NCBI GenBank assembly: GCA_023014335.1
Contig: JAECYW010000001.1
Location: 4,340,001-4,404,000 of the forward strand
Source of the DNA: Galerina marginata
Lineage: Eukaryota > Basidiomycota > Agaricomycetes > Agaricales > Galerinaceae
Reading direction: 5' to 3'
Length of the DNA: 64,000 nucleotides
The translations under genes and the position numbers were made by a program. A model generated the notes under the pieces. That model had not been told where the DNA came from. It saw only the letters and a program-made list of their open reading frames with translations, and ran no database searches. Position 1 is the first letter of the stretch; every line of letters begins with the position of its first letter. Below, in pieces: positions 45,721-57,993 of this stretch.

Positions 45721-46323
45721 GGTGATCGAAGAGAATTTAGAGAAAGTTCCCACGGATATCCTTATCAGTTTACGACACACAAATCGGTGTCGCTGGTGCA
45801 CGCCAATGTATACAGGGAATGCTTTTAGTATGTAACGACAAATATCGTTTACCCCAGCCTTTGTCGGCGGTGGAACAGAGTACATAAATGTGGGCAAGGA
45901 AAACTATGGTCCCATTTCGGAATTGCCCGTGCGGTGTCGAGGCTGCCGACGTTGAAATTGGATTGCAGATGAGACACAAATGGACTCCAAATCAAAGTCA
46001 AATAGCTTCAAAATACCCTGAGTATTATTTAAAACCGCGAAAAATGTATATTTCAAAATAACTAGTTCAAATATTCGATATCCAATGGCCTCCCCCTCAA
46101 AAACGAAGAAAGTCAGGTGAGGAACTTCAACCGCGGTTCAGGCCTCATTGTAGCAGGAGTGAAGGGAGTCTCTGAGGGAGCTAAATGCGATCATCAGCGA
46201 ATTTGGGCAGAAATCATGCAGGACATCATCGGCATACCATGACCATAAGGGAAAAGGAGATTGTTCTTTAAGCCTATTGAAATCTTAGGATTTTCTTGTC
46301 AGAAAACGGAGTCCACATACCGA
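45721..46323. other. Intergenic, nothing recognised
   Basis: No long or spliced coding signal and no shared repeat detected. Confidence 0.4.
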
Positions 46324-46912
46324 TTAACTGGTATACGCGTGTGCGAATGAAACGCCATCGATGCCGGCTGGATCCTCTGCGCGACTAGTATACGCGTGTG
46401 CGAATGAAACACCATCGATGCCGGCTGGATCCTCTTCGCGACTAGTATACGCATGTGCGAACGAAACACCGTCTACAGCGGATGGGTCCTCGGCGCGACT
46501 AGTATACGCGTGTGCGAACGAAACGCCATCGATGCCGGCTGGGTCTTCTGCGCGACTAGTATACGCATGTGCGAATGAAACGCCATCGATGCCAGCTGGG
46601 TCCTCTGCGCGACTAGTATATGCATGTGCAAACGAAACACCATCAATACCGTCCGAGCCATCTGCCTCTGTGAGATGTAGGTCGGCTTTATCAGCCCATC
46701 TAAAGTCCTTGATATCCGCGATGAGAAGGGGTTGACGATGGGTGCCGTCGTCGACTAAATATACGATGGAATCTACGGACCACGGTGTAGCGGGAGCTAG
46801 AAGCATTTAGAAGGCTTTTTTGAGTAATAGAGTGCTCGAAGACTTCTGGGTTGAAGCAGCGGGTGAGTTGCTTGCCGTATGGCCCGTAATAGCGGCTTTC
46901 TAGTGGCTGCAT
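46324..46912 (-). CDS. Agaric-specific protein, truncated by a coding minisatellite
   Basis: The minus strand encodes ESRYYGPYGKQLTRCF (about 46890) and, after a probable intron, APATPWSVDSIVYLVDDG followed by PLLIADIKDFRWADKADLHL. This is the N-terminal domain of a hypothetical family common in mushrooms. Normally the domain continues after the DIKD-WA-KADLR part. Here the frame enters 5.7 copies of a 19-residue repeat (GIDGVSFAHAYTSRAEDPA) and ends at TAA (46324-46326). The exact upstream splice junction is unresolved: the exon ending in NPEVFEH does not join in phase with the obvious acceptor. The D...DIK spacing recalls a PD-(D/E)xK nuclease core, which is inference. Confidence 0.45.
46327..46650. 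repeat. 57-bp tandem repeat, about 5.7 copies
   Basis: The unit contains ACTAGTATACGCGTGTGCGA followed by AYGAAACRCCATCGATGCCG and a CTGGATCCTC block. Units differ by a few substitutions only; one (near 46470) reads GTCTACAGCGGATGG in place of ATCGATGCCGGCTGG. The length is a multiple of three, so copy-number change keeps the minus-strand frame. Low divergence implies recent expansion. Confidence 0.9.
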
Positions 46913-48571
46913 TGACAGTTCTTGGCGGCAGATCTTGAAGATTCTAAGAAAACCTGCAGGCCAGTAGAGCTTGAGTAGAGCCGGCTGGAAATAGCATGCT
47001 GTGAGAGGTAACGATGTTGGTGACTGCGGATATATTTATGGTAAAACCACAGACTGTGCTGGCACCACTGGTGGTTGAACATTCTGTTCAGCTTGAAGTC
47101 GCAACTTGAACTTCGGTAGAGGAACTCGTCCCGCTAGAGTAGAGACTAGCCAATGCTGTGGTAAGAATCTAAGATTGCTTCATTCACTACGACCAATCAC
47201 CTAATTTTAGAAAAACATACTTATGCTCAACGGATATCAAAAGGAGTAAGTCATCGGAGATGGACTCTGGTTTAAATTTTTACCGGTATAGTGGGCGTGG
47301 AAGTGGTGCCGAGGTCTATAATCAGAACGCCCAATACGCTGCGGAATCAGTCTAAATTTGATTGGCAGTTTGGATAGCCAATTTGGGGTTGTCGTGCTTA
47401 GTTTCTCATGGATTTAGATCAGAAGACTTGGCCAACTCCATGGATAGCCAACTTTTTAATCGAAACATTGAATCTTGAATGGCTGTGAGTGCGCCTGCAT
47501 CTGGAGCGGCTGATATACTCGGGGAAGAAGTGTTTCTCCATGATATCGGAAGCTATTCTCTTTCATTTCGACCGAAGGCACTACACCTTCTCAAGTTTGA
47601 TGCTAAGTCAACGAATGCAGTGCTTAGCAGCAGGCTCTGAAATTCATGCGGGATGGTACGGAAAGACAAACCAATGGAAGGTTCGGAACAGCCATTGGGC
47701 TGTGTGCTTTTGATTTGATAAATTGATCCAATACGAGCTTCTCGGGCCCGGGGGCTATCCACACAGTAGGGTATCACCTCAATCTAGTTTAGCAACGCTG
47801 ATTGAAAGGAAGGCGCATTGCATTCAAGCTGTTAGTGGCAACGGATACAAGTAGTCCTTGAACTTGAATGGAGGCACTGAGTCGAGAAGTCCAACGCAGA
47901 ATTGGATAATATACGAATTGATAGAATAAAACTCGTACTAGCAACTGTAGGTATATTTTAATCGCCACTGCCCGAAAGTGAATCCGAATAGCAGTCAGAG
48001 ACAAGCTGCAGATTAGTTTACAAATGGGCCCAGTCCTCCTTTCTAATGACAGTGTCGATCTCGCTGAATTTAGTGCCTATATGGGCTGAAGGTCCTAGAT
48101 TAAGTCAAGGACAGCCAGGTGGCGGTGAGTTCGGTAGTAAACCACTACCGACCACTGGCTTCTGCTCGGCTTCTGGCAAAAGGACACGATCTATGCTTTT
48201 ACTGCGTTTTCAGGCAAGAACAGGACGCCTTTCCTTCTTTTAGGTTGGAGCGTTTAGCATCGCAGTTGATAGTGATAGATGATCTCTGTCAATCTAGCAC
48301 CACAGCCATGCAAGCCTTCAAATACCCAATGCTGTACGCAATCGAGATTAAGTGTAATTAGAAATTATTCAAGTACGGCCAGTCTTTTGCTGGCTGAACT
48401 ATAAAGCGACTGCCAACGAAAGTATCTCAAGCAGCATATCCCATTTACTTGTTTGCGTACTCAACAGTGGTCCTGCTTCACAATGGAGTACGTCCTTATT
48501 CAGTTCTCTCTTTTGTGTCTACATAATCAATGCCTGATAGCTTTCAAGGTATCGTAACCTGTGTAAAAATA
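46913..48571. other. Intergenic, promoter side of two diverging genes
   Basis: No gene recognised. It should hold upstream exons or the promoter of the minus-strand gene ending at 46324 and the promoter of the plus-strand gene starting at 48572. Short open frames around 47489-47777 and 48046-48361 lack family resemblance. Confidence 0.4.
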
Positions 48572-51500
48572 ATGGCGTCTAACATCCCGGGTTGGGTGAC
48601 AACCCTCGTTGGATGGCCGAGTGACCAATCTGGAGACATTTTTCTGTGAGTTTTTCCTTCCAGAAATTCGATATTTACTCAGACATTTGGGCTGTAGGGA
48701 GCAATTCGGCGCCATAGGGGATGAGAATTTGGCATCTGATCTACGCCATTTTTTAGTATCACACAGAAAGAAAAGAGGTTAGTCTTATTTGATTTTTCCG
48801 GTATTATTTCGATTTCAACCGCCTGTAGGTGGAAATAGAGGTGTTCCTGTTGTCGAGGAAGAGGACGAAGATGTTGATGATATTGACATTGATATTGCTG
48901 GAGTCAACATCGATGCGATGGAGGACGTCACCCAAGAAACAGAGACAGAGATGCCGGAGGTGACTGATGACCTAGTAGAGGCGTTAAAGGTTTTAGGAGC
49001 AGACGAAACTATTGGTCAGTTTACTCCATGATTCTACACACGGGTTTCTAATTTTCAATGCTTTCAAGTCCTAGTCAGCCCGCAACGGCATCTGCAGGAC
49101 ACCGGTATAGAAATTTACTATGGTTCAATCACTGACACCGCTCACAATATATACACTAGGTACTCCAGTGCAGCAAAAAAACCCAATCCGTGCCTTTGAC
49201 ATCGCTGTCCCACCGGAAGAGGACAAGGCATGGAAGCAAAAAAAGGGTAAAGAAGTTCGATCACAGCACCAACCTAGCTCACGATTAATCTCTAGACATC
49301 CCAAAAATCTTGGAAACACCGGCCCAGGCGTTCACCCTCTCACCGGAAGAGAAATGTCAGAACCATTTCATGTACGCGATGCTATGGTCACTAATAACTC
49401 CCACTAGCAAAATCAAGCCTGGATGTTCCTCAAACGCCCGCTTTGAAAAGTCACGCAAGGATCGTGGCGTTCATGGAAGGCGAAGTCGACAGCGAAGACG
49501 ACGACTACATTAACGAAATGAACGCACCAGGAATCCTACCAGCACCACAATTTTACATTGTCCCAAACAATTTAGAGGACAACCCAAATGATGACTTGGA
49601 CGATGACTCAGACGATAGCTCGGATGGTGATCAAACTCCCGTGGCACAGCTACCAATGGCAGATTTTAGTTTGGGGTGGTCGGACCCACCACCTCGTCAG
49701 CCGACTCTAGAAGTACAAACCCTGGAGCTTAATTTTGAAGGCGTTCCTCCCTCTACCGCTTCCAATACCGCTTCCATGTCCAAATCAAAAGGCTCTATTT
49801 CTGCTCGGAGGACCAGAGGCAAGCCTTCCAAAGGAAAGAAACAGCGCATATGTTCCTTGTGTCCAGAGTCAGTGTCCTCAAATACGAATGCTGGGCTAGA
49901 AAAGGCCATGAGCATTCATATTCAACGATATCACTGGGAAATTATCGTGGTGAAGGATTCGAGTACGAGCATCATTTAATTGATTTTGGGAGTGTCTGAC
50001 ATTAATATTCATCCAGAATCAGATGAAATTTTGGCACGGTGCATCAGGCCAGACCCTACTGGAAGTTTTAGATGTTGCTATCGAGAATGTACAAGTGCAC
50101 CCCCTATCGTTTCGGGAAGAGCCCTGCAAAACCATATACAAAAAGTCCACAACGACGAAAAAGCAACCAAGGCAGACTACTCCGATTTTACTGGCACTGA
50201 TCCGGGTCCTCAAGAGGTACTACCACCCCGCGCCCGGGTCAAACCGACAAAACGCAAGGATACTGTCAGGGCTGACCCACAGAAATCCAATACCCCGACT
50301 CTCCCAACTACAGTTCACCTACCGAAAAGACCTAGACCCACCTACGTTACTGAGGAATACTTTAGCCCTGCAACACCAGCACAACCACGTCGAAACCAGT
50401 TACAATTTGGACATACCGTCGGCACTAGCGTGGAGCGCATCATTACCACCGCAGTTCTCAAAAAATACGGGTTGGGCTACAACACTCTCTATTGCCTTCC
50501 CGTCTGCTTAAGTTGTGGTGAAGGCGGTAGTTTGAAGATGCTATGGACTCACCTGAAGTCCCTCGGATCAAGTCGGACGAACTGGAATTCTGGCTTGGAG
50601 CGATGGTTCAGGACGACCGTTGTATTTGAAAACCATCCCCTAGGCCCATCCGTTATTCCAAGCTTTGCGAAATTCGAAAAGGAAATTACCGACTCTCTCA
50701 TTTCTGAGGGCCATGTGATCAATCCAAATGTCATTCGCAATGGTAGCAAATGGGCAGACTGGACAGGAATCCCCCTTCCCCCTGTTACAGGGACGCGCCC
50801 TCAGGTCTTAGGGCTTCGAGTATTTCAGAAAGCGAGGAAATGCAAGCAGTGTCCTTACATCTGTCCTGCTCTGTCTACCATGAAGGACCATACTTCCATA
50901 GCTCATGGGAAGGCCGCTTGGGACGACTCAACGGAAATCACTGCTCAGACGTTATCTGAGTCATTTGCTCAGTTTTTCGAAGTCGCGCGGAATCCCCGGG
51001 AGGAGTCTTTGGCGATGGACACCGGAGAGTTTCTAGATTCAGCCGACTTAGACGTGGCCGGCGCTCTTGATTTACTTAGACGAAAAAAAGCGCCTGTCAT
51101 GGATGATTTGGAGGTGGTTCCTGACCTGGACATCAAGACTGTACTTCCCGTCTTCGTCACATCTGGCATTGATCAGTTCCTCCGGACATTTAATAGGAAA
51201 ACTGTTCACAAAGCCTTTTCGGTAAAGCAAGACGACGAACGGTATGCACTCCTACGATCTGTGATTTTGAAGTCGTGGAAGGGAGATATAGATCGGCTTA
51301 AGAATCAAAATTTGGACCCTTCCATCTTGCATATGATCACTAACTGCACTCCGTGAGTATTTATCGGTGCTTCTTGTGTTATTTTTGCTTATATCCCATT
51401 AGGAATCAGAAGACTCGTCGCGAGTTTTCTGCCCTGACGGAGCCAAAGTCCATTGCTGCCTATGCCCTGGTCGAAGTCAAATTGATATGGGCCATCGTCA

Positions 51501-53134
51501 AATCCTACAGCCTTAAAACGAACAACAAAAATCAGATGTTCCGCTTTAACGACTCACAGCAGGAGGCTCTGGTGGACCTAGTTACAGAGTTGGATGAATT
51601 TCCAGAGGATGGGGATGACGACGCGGAGGTTCGGATATCCGAAGCAATATTTCATCTCCTTGAAGAGGTTTACTTCCCCGAAGGGTACCTTACGACCGGC
51701 CCATTTGAATCCCCAGCGCTGACATTTTCGGCTCTCCAATGCCTTACAGACAATGGCACATACTCTAGCATTTTTCTCATACCCCCCATCTTCGCGAAAC
51801 TTCAATATTCCTTCCGGTTACGTGCTTCAAGGAAGTTCCTATTGTCAAAACCCAACTATTTGACCGATAAAGAGTTCTTCCAGTGAGTTTGGACTAGTTT
51901 TCACCAGCGATCATTTCAGCCTAACTTTTACAGATACTGCGAGGATTTTTGCGCAGACTTTCTTCAGGATTTCAACATGTCTCCTTTTGCAAAACTGCGG
52001 CGCCTTCTACATCTTACAAGCGTCGTTGCCAAGGGAACTCCTCGTCCAGATTTAATCTGGTGGCAAAACGACAAGCTCACAGTCGGTACAATCACAGTCG
52101 ATATCATACAGTACCGAGAATTTCTAGCGGAAAAGCTCCAGGAAACGGAGAAATTCGTCGAGAAGCACATACTCCTTGACACATTCACTCTTGGCGAGAT
52201 CGAAGACATTTTCAAAGTTTCCAAGCTCGAGGTCGACCCTGAAAAGGCAGATATTTTAGGGAATGGAGTTCTGCTCGACGCTCACAGCAATACATTGGAC
52301 AATCCCGAGTCTGGGTTGGTGTTTCTCAGGATGCTTCAGCAGAAAAAACTGGGTCTGACAAGAGATTCGTCTGGGGGCATTAAATTCGGAAGGGTCCCAA
52401 GCGCTGAATGGCTGGTCAACATTAACAAAGTCATGGAAGATTTACAGGTACTGTGCCACGCAACCGAAGGCCCAGGGGTCGGCAGGATGACCGAAGATGC
52501 TATGCATAGTCCCACCAACACCCTCAACGGTCCATCGAACATTATTTTTGAAATGGCAGAAGGCACCGGCGGGTTTCGCTCTGGATACCACAAAGGGTCC
52601 TTCACAGCAGGAAAGAACAAAGGAATTCTACGATTACTCCCTTACCGCATTTTCCTCTTGCTTTATATTCTCATCCACCTCATCCGTCCGATCGAGCTTG
52701 CCGTTCTTTTTGAACAGTTTGTCAAGCTTGACAGGCAACATGCCACGGTAAAGGACTATAGAGAACGTGTTTGGGTATCGATGGGATCGGCATGGAAACC
52801 CACCCGTCTATCCGACAATTTGCAAAGGTTCATGAAGCGTGGCATGGGCGTTAAGATGGGCGCCAGACTGTACAGGCATTTCGCCATCGCCATCCAACGA
52901 CATTACCCGCAGACAAACTATGGAAGGTATGACAAGGATGCCACCAAACACAACCTTGCAATTGCAGCCGACCTGATGGCTGGGCACACTCCAGCGGTTG
53001 CAGAAATGAACTATGCCGTTCAAAAAAGCACTCTCGACGATGTTACCTTGACGCAGGCGTTTATTCAGGTTAGCAAGGATTGGCATAAATTTATGGGGCT
53101 TGAAACTAGATTTGAACCCTCAAAAAACGAATAA
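48572..53134 (+). CDS. OrsD/DUF3505-like zinc-finger protein with tyrosine-recombinase-like domain (1364 aa)
   Basis: Ten exons keep phase: 48572-48645, 48698-48777, 48829-49014, 49069-49104, 49160-49246, 49296-49355, 49408-49962, 50017-51352, 51403-51882 and 51934-53134, giving 1364 residues. Introns are 49-55 nt. After an acidic N-terminal third come Cys/His clusters: CSLC...HIQRYH (about 325-350), RCCYREC...HIQKVH (378-404), the DUF3505 mark LPVCLSCGEGGSLKMLWTH, and CKQCPYICPALSTMKDH. The C-terminal region (about 1180-1330) shows LIRPIELAVLF with R1216, RLYRHFAIAI with R1279, AGHTPAVAEMNYA with H1316 and Y1325. These line up with the catalytic Arg I, Arg II, His and Tyr of tyrosine recombinases; the His-to-Tyr spacing of nine residues is the same as in XerD. 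In mushroom relatives that I recall, such a region precedes a RecQ-type helicase. Here the protein ends without one. No lesion seen. Confidence 0.85.
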
Positions 53135-54389
53135 ATTCCTATTCCTTTGGTCTCTTTCTCTGTAGTTATTTGGCTGAGCATCTTTTGTGCATTCCGAGTA
53201 CCTCGCTGTAGTATTAATAGACTCTTTCTCTTCTCTGAACCGCCAAGTCCATATATTAGTTTAAGGAAACGTGGTACCTGTATTACTTTTCTCATCAGAA
53301 TGATATGCGACCAATGACACGCAACATACCCATAAACTAGAACTCCCACAGCAACTCATTTGTGAATGGTGATTGGCGCAGCTGGTGCACTGTGGACGCC
53401 AACAACGGATTTTGCCGATTTCACGCGATAGGCGCCGTAAATAGGCGGATCAATTATGGCCGTACGAATGAGATGCTCCTTCCAGCCATCGATCTTCGAG
53501 TTCCTTGTAGGTACCTACCGCGCATCTTCGTACGTAGCTTACTTGATCCACATTAGTAAAGAGATTCAAAAAAAAAAATGGGGTGTGTCTCGGAATCTGT
53601 CTGACCAGAGCGGAGGATATACATATTTTATGTACTCGAGTAATGCCATCTATGCGAAATAAATAAAAACAATAATAGTACCTATACAGCATTTCTTGAG
53701 ACGCTGAGGGTCGAGACGCACAAGAGCATTAGAAGAAGGTGATAGGCAGTTAAATAACGGCCTGGCTGCTGTCATCGTCCTTTCAGTGCTTTCACAGGTT
53801 TGACTTTAACGCGCCGAATTCCTCCGCGTGAGCCCTGTTAGAAACAAAAAAGCTCACGATAATTGTGGTCCTTGATAACAGTGTTGAACAAGGAGGACTC
53901 GGGGTGCACAAAATGGAGAAGGAGGTAACGATGACCTGTTACACATAGTGTAGAGTAAAACCTTACTCCTCGAAAAATTGTCAAAGTAAGTACTTAAACC
54001 TTCAGGCATCTTGCTCGACATCACACTCATTGCTACGAAAACGCCTTTCAGAGAATTCAAAGGTTGTTTTCATGTGAATCTGTCTATAAAATACTCGAGT
54101 ATATTGCTGAGTTTTGGTTCGTATTCGAGATATAAGCTGGGGAAGGCAGCGGGGATGTACGCAGGGAGGAGGAGCGATCAGGATTGCAGTTGTGTATCTC
54201 TGATTGGTGTTATGATATCGGTACAATAAATTATACTACAGTGGACCTTATCCAGTAATTCTCAATTGATTATTTACCCAGAGTCTCCGGTAGTCAAATT
54301 AGCTCCTCAGCAGCTCGTCGACGACTGTTCTCAAGGCTTCCCACGACTCACGGCGTTCTCCGACCGCTTATTCAAGTCAAGAACGCCTA
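53135..54389. other. Intergenic, 3' of the recombinase-like gene
   Basis: No helicase or other coding continuation follows the stop at 53134. Open frames are short and unrelated to known families. No terminal repeat matching the 5' side of the gene was found by eye. Confidence 0.5.
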
Positions 54390-54540
54390 CGCACAGTCGA
54401 CGGCGCTAGATGCCGCTTACTTGAGACAATGGAATAAGCAGGAAATGCAAAAGATATTCCAGCATATTCCGTACGCGGAGTGGATACCGCTCATTCGGGT
54501 CATCGGGGCTGTGACTGCAATACAGCCTGCAATGTCGTAG
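54390..54540 (+). pseudogene. Gene fragment related to 42890-43110
   Basis: Encodes QKIFQHIPYAEWIPLIRVIG and stops at TAG (54538-54540). It resembles a short conserved piece of a larger protein, but no other exon is nearby. Confidence 0.3.
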
Positions 54541-57500
54541 TCTACATCGCATTTACATCTATTTGCCCCCAAAACTTCATGTGACCGAATTGGTGGAAAC
54601 CTATTCTAAATCAATACTGAGATCGAGTCCTTTATTGACGATTGGGTAGTTAAATGAAAGAACTTCCAGTTATTATCTTAGGTGATTGCTGTACTCGTAA
54701 CAGCATCGGTGGGCGGGATATTATTATTAGACGCCCTCATAGCCCGAAGCCGACCAGGGAGTATAATAAGGGAAGTGCCTATTTTAACGTGAGCCCAACT
54801 ACTCAGATAAACAGTATACGGAATGACAAGCTTATAAGTTACCTCGAGCAATGGCGCGAGCGGAAATCGCGGGAAATGAGGTGAAGGGGTGCCAGCACGT
54901 ACTAACCCACTGACTGATCGAAATCACCTTCTTGAAATCCTGCACTGGCTATCTACCATCGACGACAGGGCGTTAAGTACACGAAAGAAGGAAGAGGGAA
55001 GTGGGCGCAGAAACGAAGGCAAGGAGTAAACCCAGGTGGAGAAATATAAGCCAAAAAAAAAGTTAGCCCCGATGAATTTGGCTTGCAGCTTCGAATATTG
55101 AATTGAACATCAAAATTCGAGGTTGAACAGGAAAATTAAGGGACATTCTAAGACTGACACCGCAAATACGCCAGGATGGGGGGGCGAGAATTCGACAGGT
55201 CGAAGAATAACGGATAGGCGTTCAAGAGGAGGGCCTGCTCATAAAGCGAGAAAGCTTGCTCCGTGTCTCCATCGCCTATGTCACATCCCTCCAGCCCCTC
55301 CAACGACCGCTAGCCACCTGTATCCATGGTTCGTATGCCGTGCATTCACCACCACTCGCACACCTATATCATCCACCACCATCACCCCACCCCCATGCCT
55401 TCTGGCTCACAAGTAGAAGCCATTGACAACGACTGCACGATGCGATTGTCGCAGCAGGGCGAGGACGACACCAAAAAGCGAATACCGAACATTGGAGGAT
55501 GAACAGTCGCGACTTAAGTAGGAAAAGGACCACAGGCCTAGATGGGAAAACACGAGACCTGCATTGAGACGTGGAGAGGATCCGATCAAACGAGTGCTGG
55601 TGCATTTGAGAAAACGTTCCTCGATCCCGGGAGCCACTTCTTCATCGTTCGTGTCCTCGCTGCAGGAGAACCCGCCCGTTAAACCCACACAATCGACAGC
55701 GCAGGCTAACGAGCTGGTCGAGGTCGAGGTCGAACATTGACACTCTAAGTTGAAGTCCAAAAAGAACAGCACGGCTTTTAATTTCTCGTTTCCGGAATGG
55801 GCAATAGTCGAACCTCCACTTGTTTCCTTCTCCAACTTCCCTCTGTCGTGCCTGTCGCCCGGCAGCTCCAGTCACAGCGCCGCAGTCCAGTGTCCACAGT
55901 TCATACGACATACGCCCATTGTCAGTCGAAGTTAGGGGTCGTCTAGTCGTACGCGAAACGTTAAATATGAATAGTGAAACATGTTATTTAATCCTAATTA
56001 CTGAAGGGGGCAAGGACTAACGAACATATGTGCTCGTTGGTACTGCCTGCTCGCTGGGTGGGGTGGGCGCTCACAGAAGTAGCTGAAAAGCGAAGTGGAT
56101 AGAGTCGTGGTCCGCTGAACGAGCAAACATCCATTGGGCCCCGGCGTTCTTCCACGTTTCTCTGTAGACCGTATCTTCTCCACAGCCTCGGGTTCCCATC
56201 CAAACTGTTCGTCCAGTCCCATCCCGCACCGGAACCAGCACCAATCTGGCACCCTTCGACACGTCCCGCCACCGCCACCAAGAGCACGATCACCCACTTC
56301 AACATCATCCCAAATGCCTCCTTCCATTCCTCCGATCTAGTGCACACACATAAACCTCAAGGAGGAACGAGCCCAGCCGCGGGCCAGAAGCCGCCCATCT
56401 AAAGTCCAAAGTCCAGCATCCCCGACGTTCGTCAAATAGGGTGGGCTGGGCAGACTGATAAGTTGAGGACGGGGGCAGGTGGGAGGCGGGAGGCGGGAGG
56501 TGAGCGCGGGCGGAAGCAGCAGAAGCAGCTCGTAGAGCCGTCGTCATTGAAGTTGGAAATCTCCTGCCTCGTCCCCCCTTCTCGCCCTCGCCCCGGCCCG
56601 CACCACGTGGTCCAGAAAATGAGCACTCGATGGGTGTACGGTACATCGAGTGCGGGGCAGTGACGACGATGAAGCCCGCTGGTGGTGATGCTGATACTTT
56701 TGATAATGCTGACTCCAGAGCCGGGCTTTATCGAGGAAGAGGAAGGGCGGCGTCGCAGCGAACGATGAGGAGCAAGAGTGGCAGGAGGGGGTGGAGGGCA
56801 GTCGCGATAACGCAATCGTAGTGATGAACCGAGGAGGTAGCTGCCGTCGAGTGGCTGCTGAAGTAGACCTGACGGGTGTACGACGGCGGCTCGTGACTAT
56901 GTTTCACAGAAGCCGTTGAGGGCGGGGGTCAAGTTGGAAGGCGGGGAGGGGTGGGTTTTCCAGCTGCGGGCTACTTGCAGGAATGAAAACGCCTCAGCGC
57001 CGATATCCCTGGCTTCCATCCCCCAGCGATCTACCGCCACCAGCTAGAGAAGAACCCGCGACCAATTACACCAGTACCGCACCTAGCGCAGGCGGGGCAT
57101 GGTCGTTGACAGTGCCGCTCCTTCTCCTTCTCTATCCCGCATACACCCAGTTCAACACCGAGCTTGCCCATCGCAAGCTCCCAGGCGTGACTCCCATCCG
57201 TCAGCCCAGACAGAATGCCAGCGCCGACCCCACTATGCCTGCCCGACTTGGACTCCAGGCCTAAAGAGGAGAAAGAAGCGGATCCAGGAACGATCGTCGA
57301 GGTATGGGGCAGTCAACATGTGCTTCGCGCGAAGACAAACGATGCCAGCAAATGAGGATACGGGTGGGAACGGGTTTGGGAGGGCGGGGAACGAAGAAGG
57401 CCAGCACCTATGCTGAACTTGAAGTAAAAGCAGCGGTCGAGTACCGGCAGAGGATGCTGCATCACGAAAGCAGTACAGCCGCATAGTCGCAGCCGCGCTC

Positions 57501-57993
57501 TCTTCGGACAGGGGAAGCTGAGTGGAAAGTGAGGCTAAAATGAGGGGAAAATACCTATAATCAGAGTCTGCATCGTTCGTAGCTCAGTTGAGTCCGATGT
57601 GGATGAGTAGTTTTAAGGACGTCCAAAGGTGTCGATGTTAGCGGTGAGGAGACGAGCAGTATATAGTAGACGCTGAAGCTGATGTCGACGTTGGGATTGG
57701 AGATGAGGAGATAACTTGAGACGAGAAGGCTGGAGGAGAGGGCGTTGAGATTTGAGGCGATCGTATTTCATAATCATTTCTATCACGAGACACGAGACAC
57801 GCGTGACAGGCTGACCCGATTCCTTAGGCTTGTGCGGATCAAGGTTCGAATTCGCAGAACCATCATGCCGACATACATTGCTTTTCCCCCTTGCTATCAG
57901 GCGAAATTTTCACCGAAGGAGTGAGACGAGGGATTCGAGACTCTATTCCAGGAAAGGTCCCTCATCTCCGCCGCAGAAGGCTTCTTCGCAAGT
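54541..57993. other. GC-rich stretch with decayed coding fragments
   Basis: Isolated open pieces look protein-like but do not join: PIKRVLVHLRKRSSIPGATS then ENPPVKPTQSTAQANELVEV (55590-55740), and YAELEVKAAVEYRQRMLHHE (57410-57475). The style (GC-rich, serine/proline-rich, short exons) resembles the 8.4-11.2 kb array. No intact gene assigned. Confidence 0.35.

Noticed and set aside
48646..48697. Possible early stop in the recombinase-like gene
   Set aside because: Reading through gives CTG TGA, but a 52-nt GTGAGT...CTGTAG intron restores the frame with correct phase and typical length.
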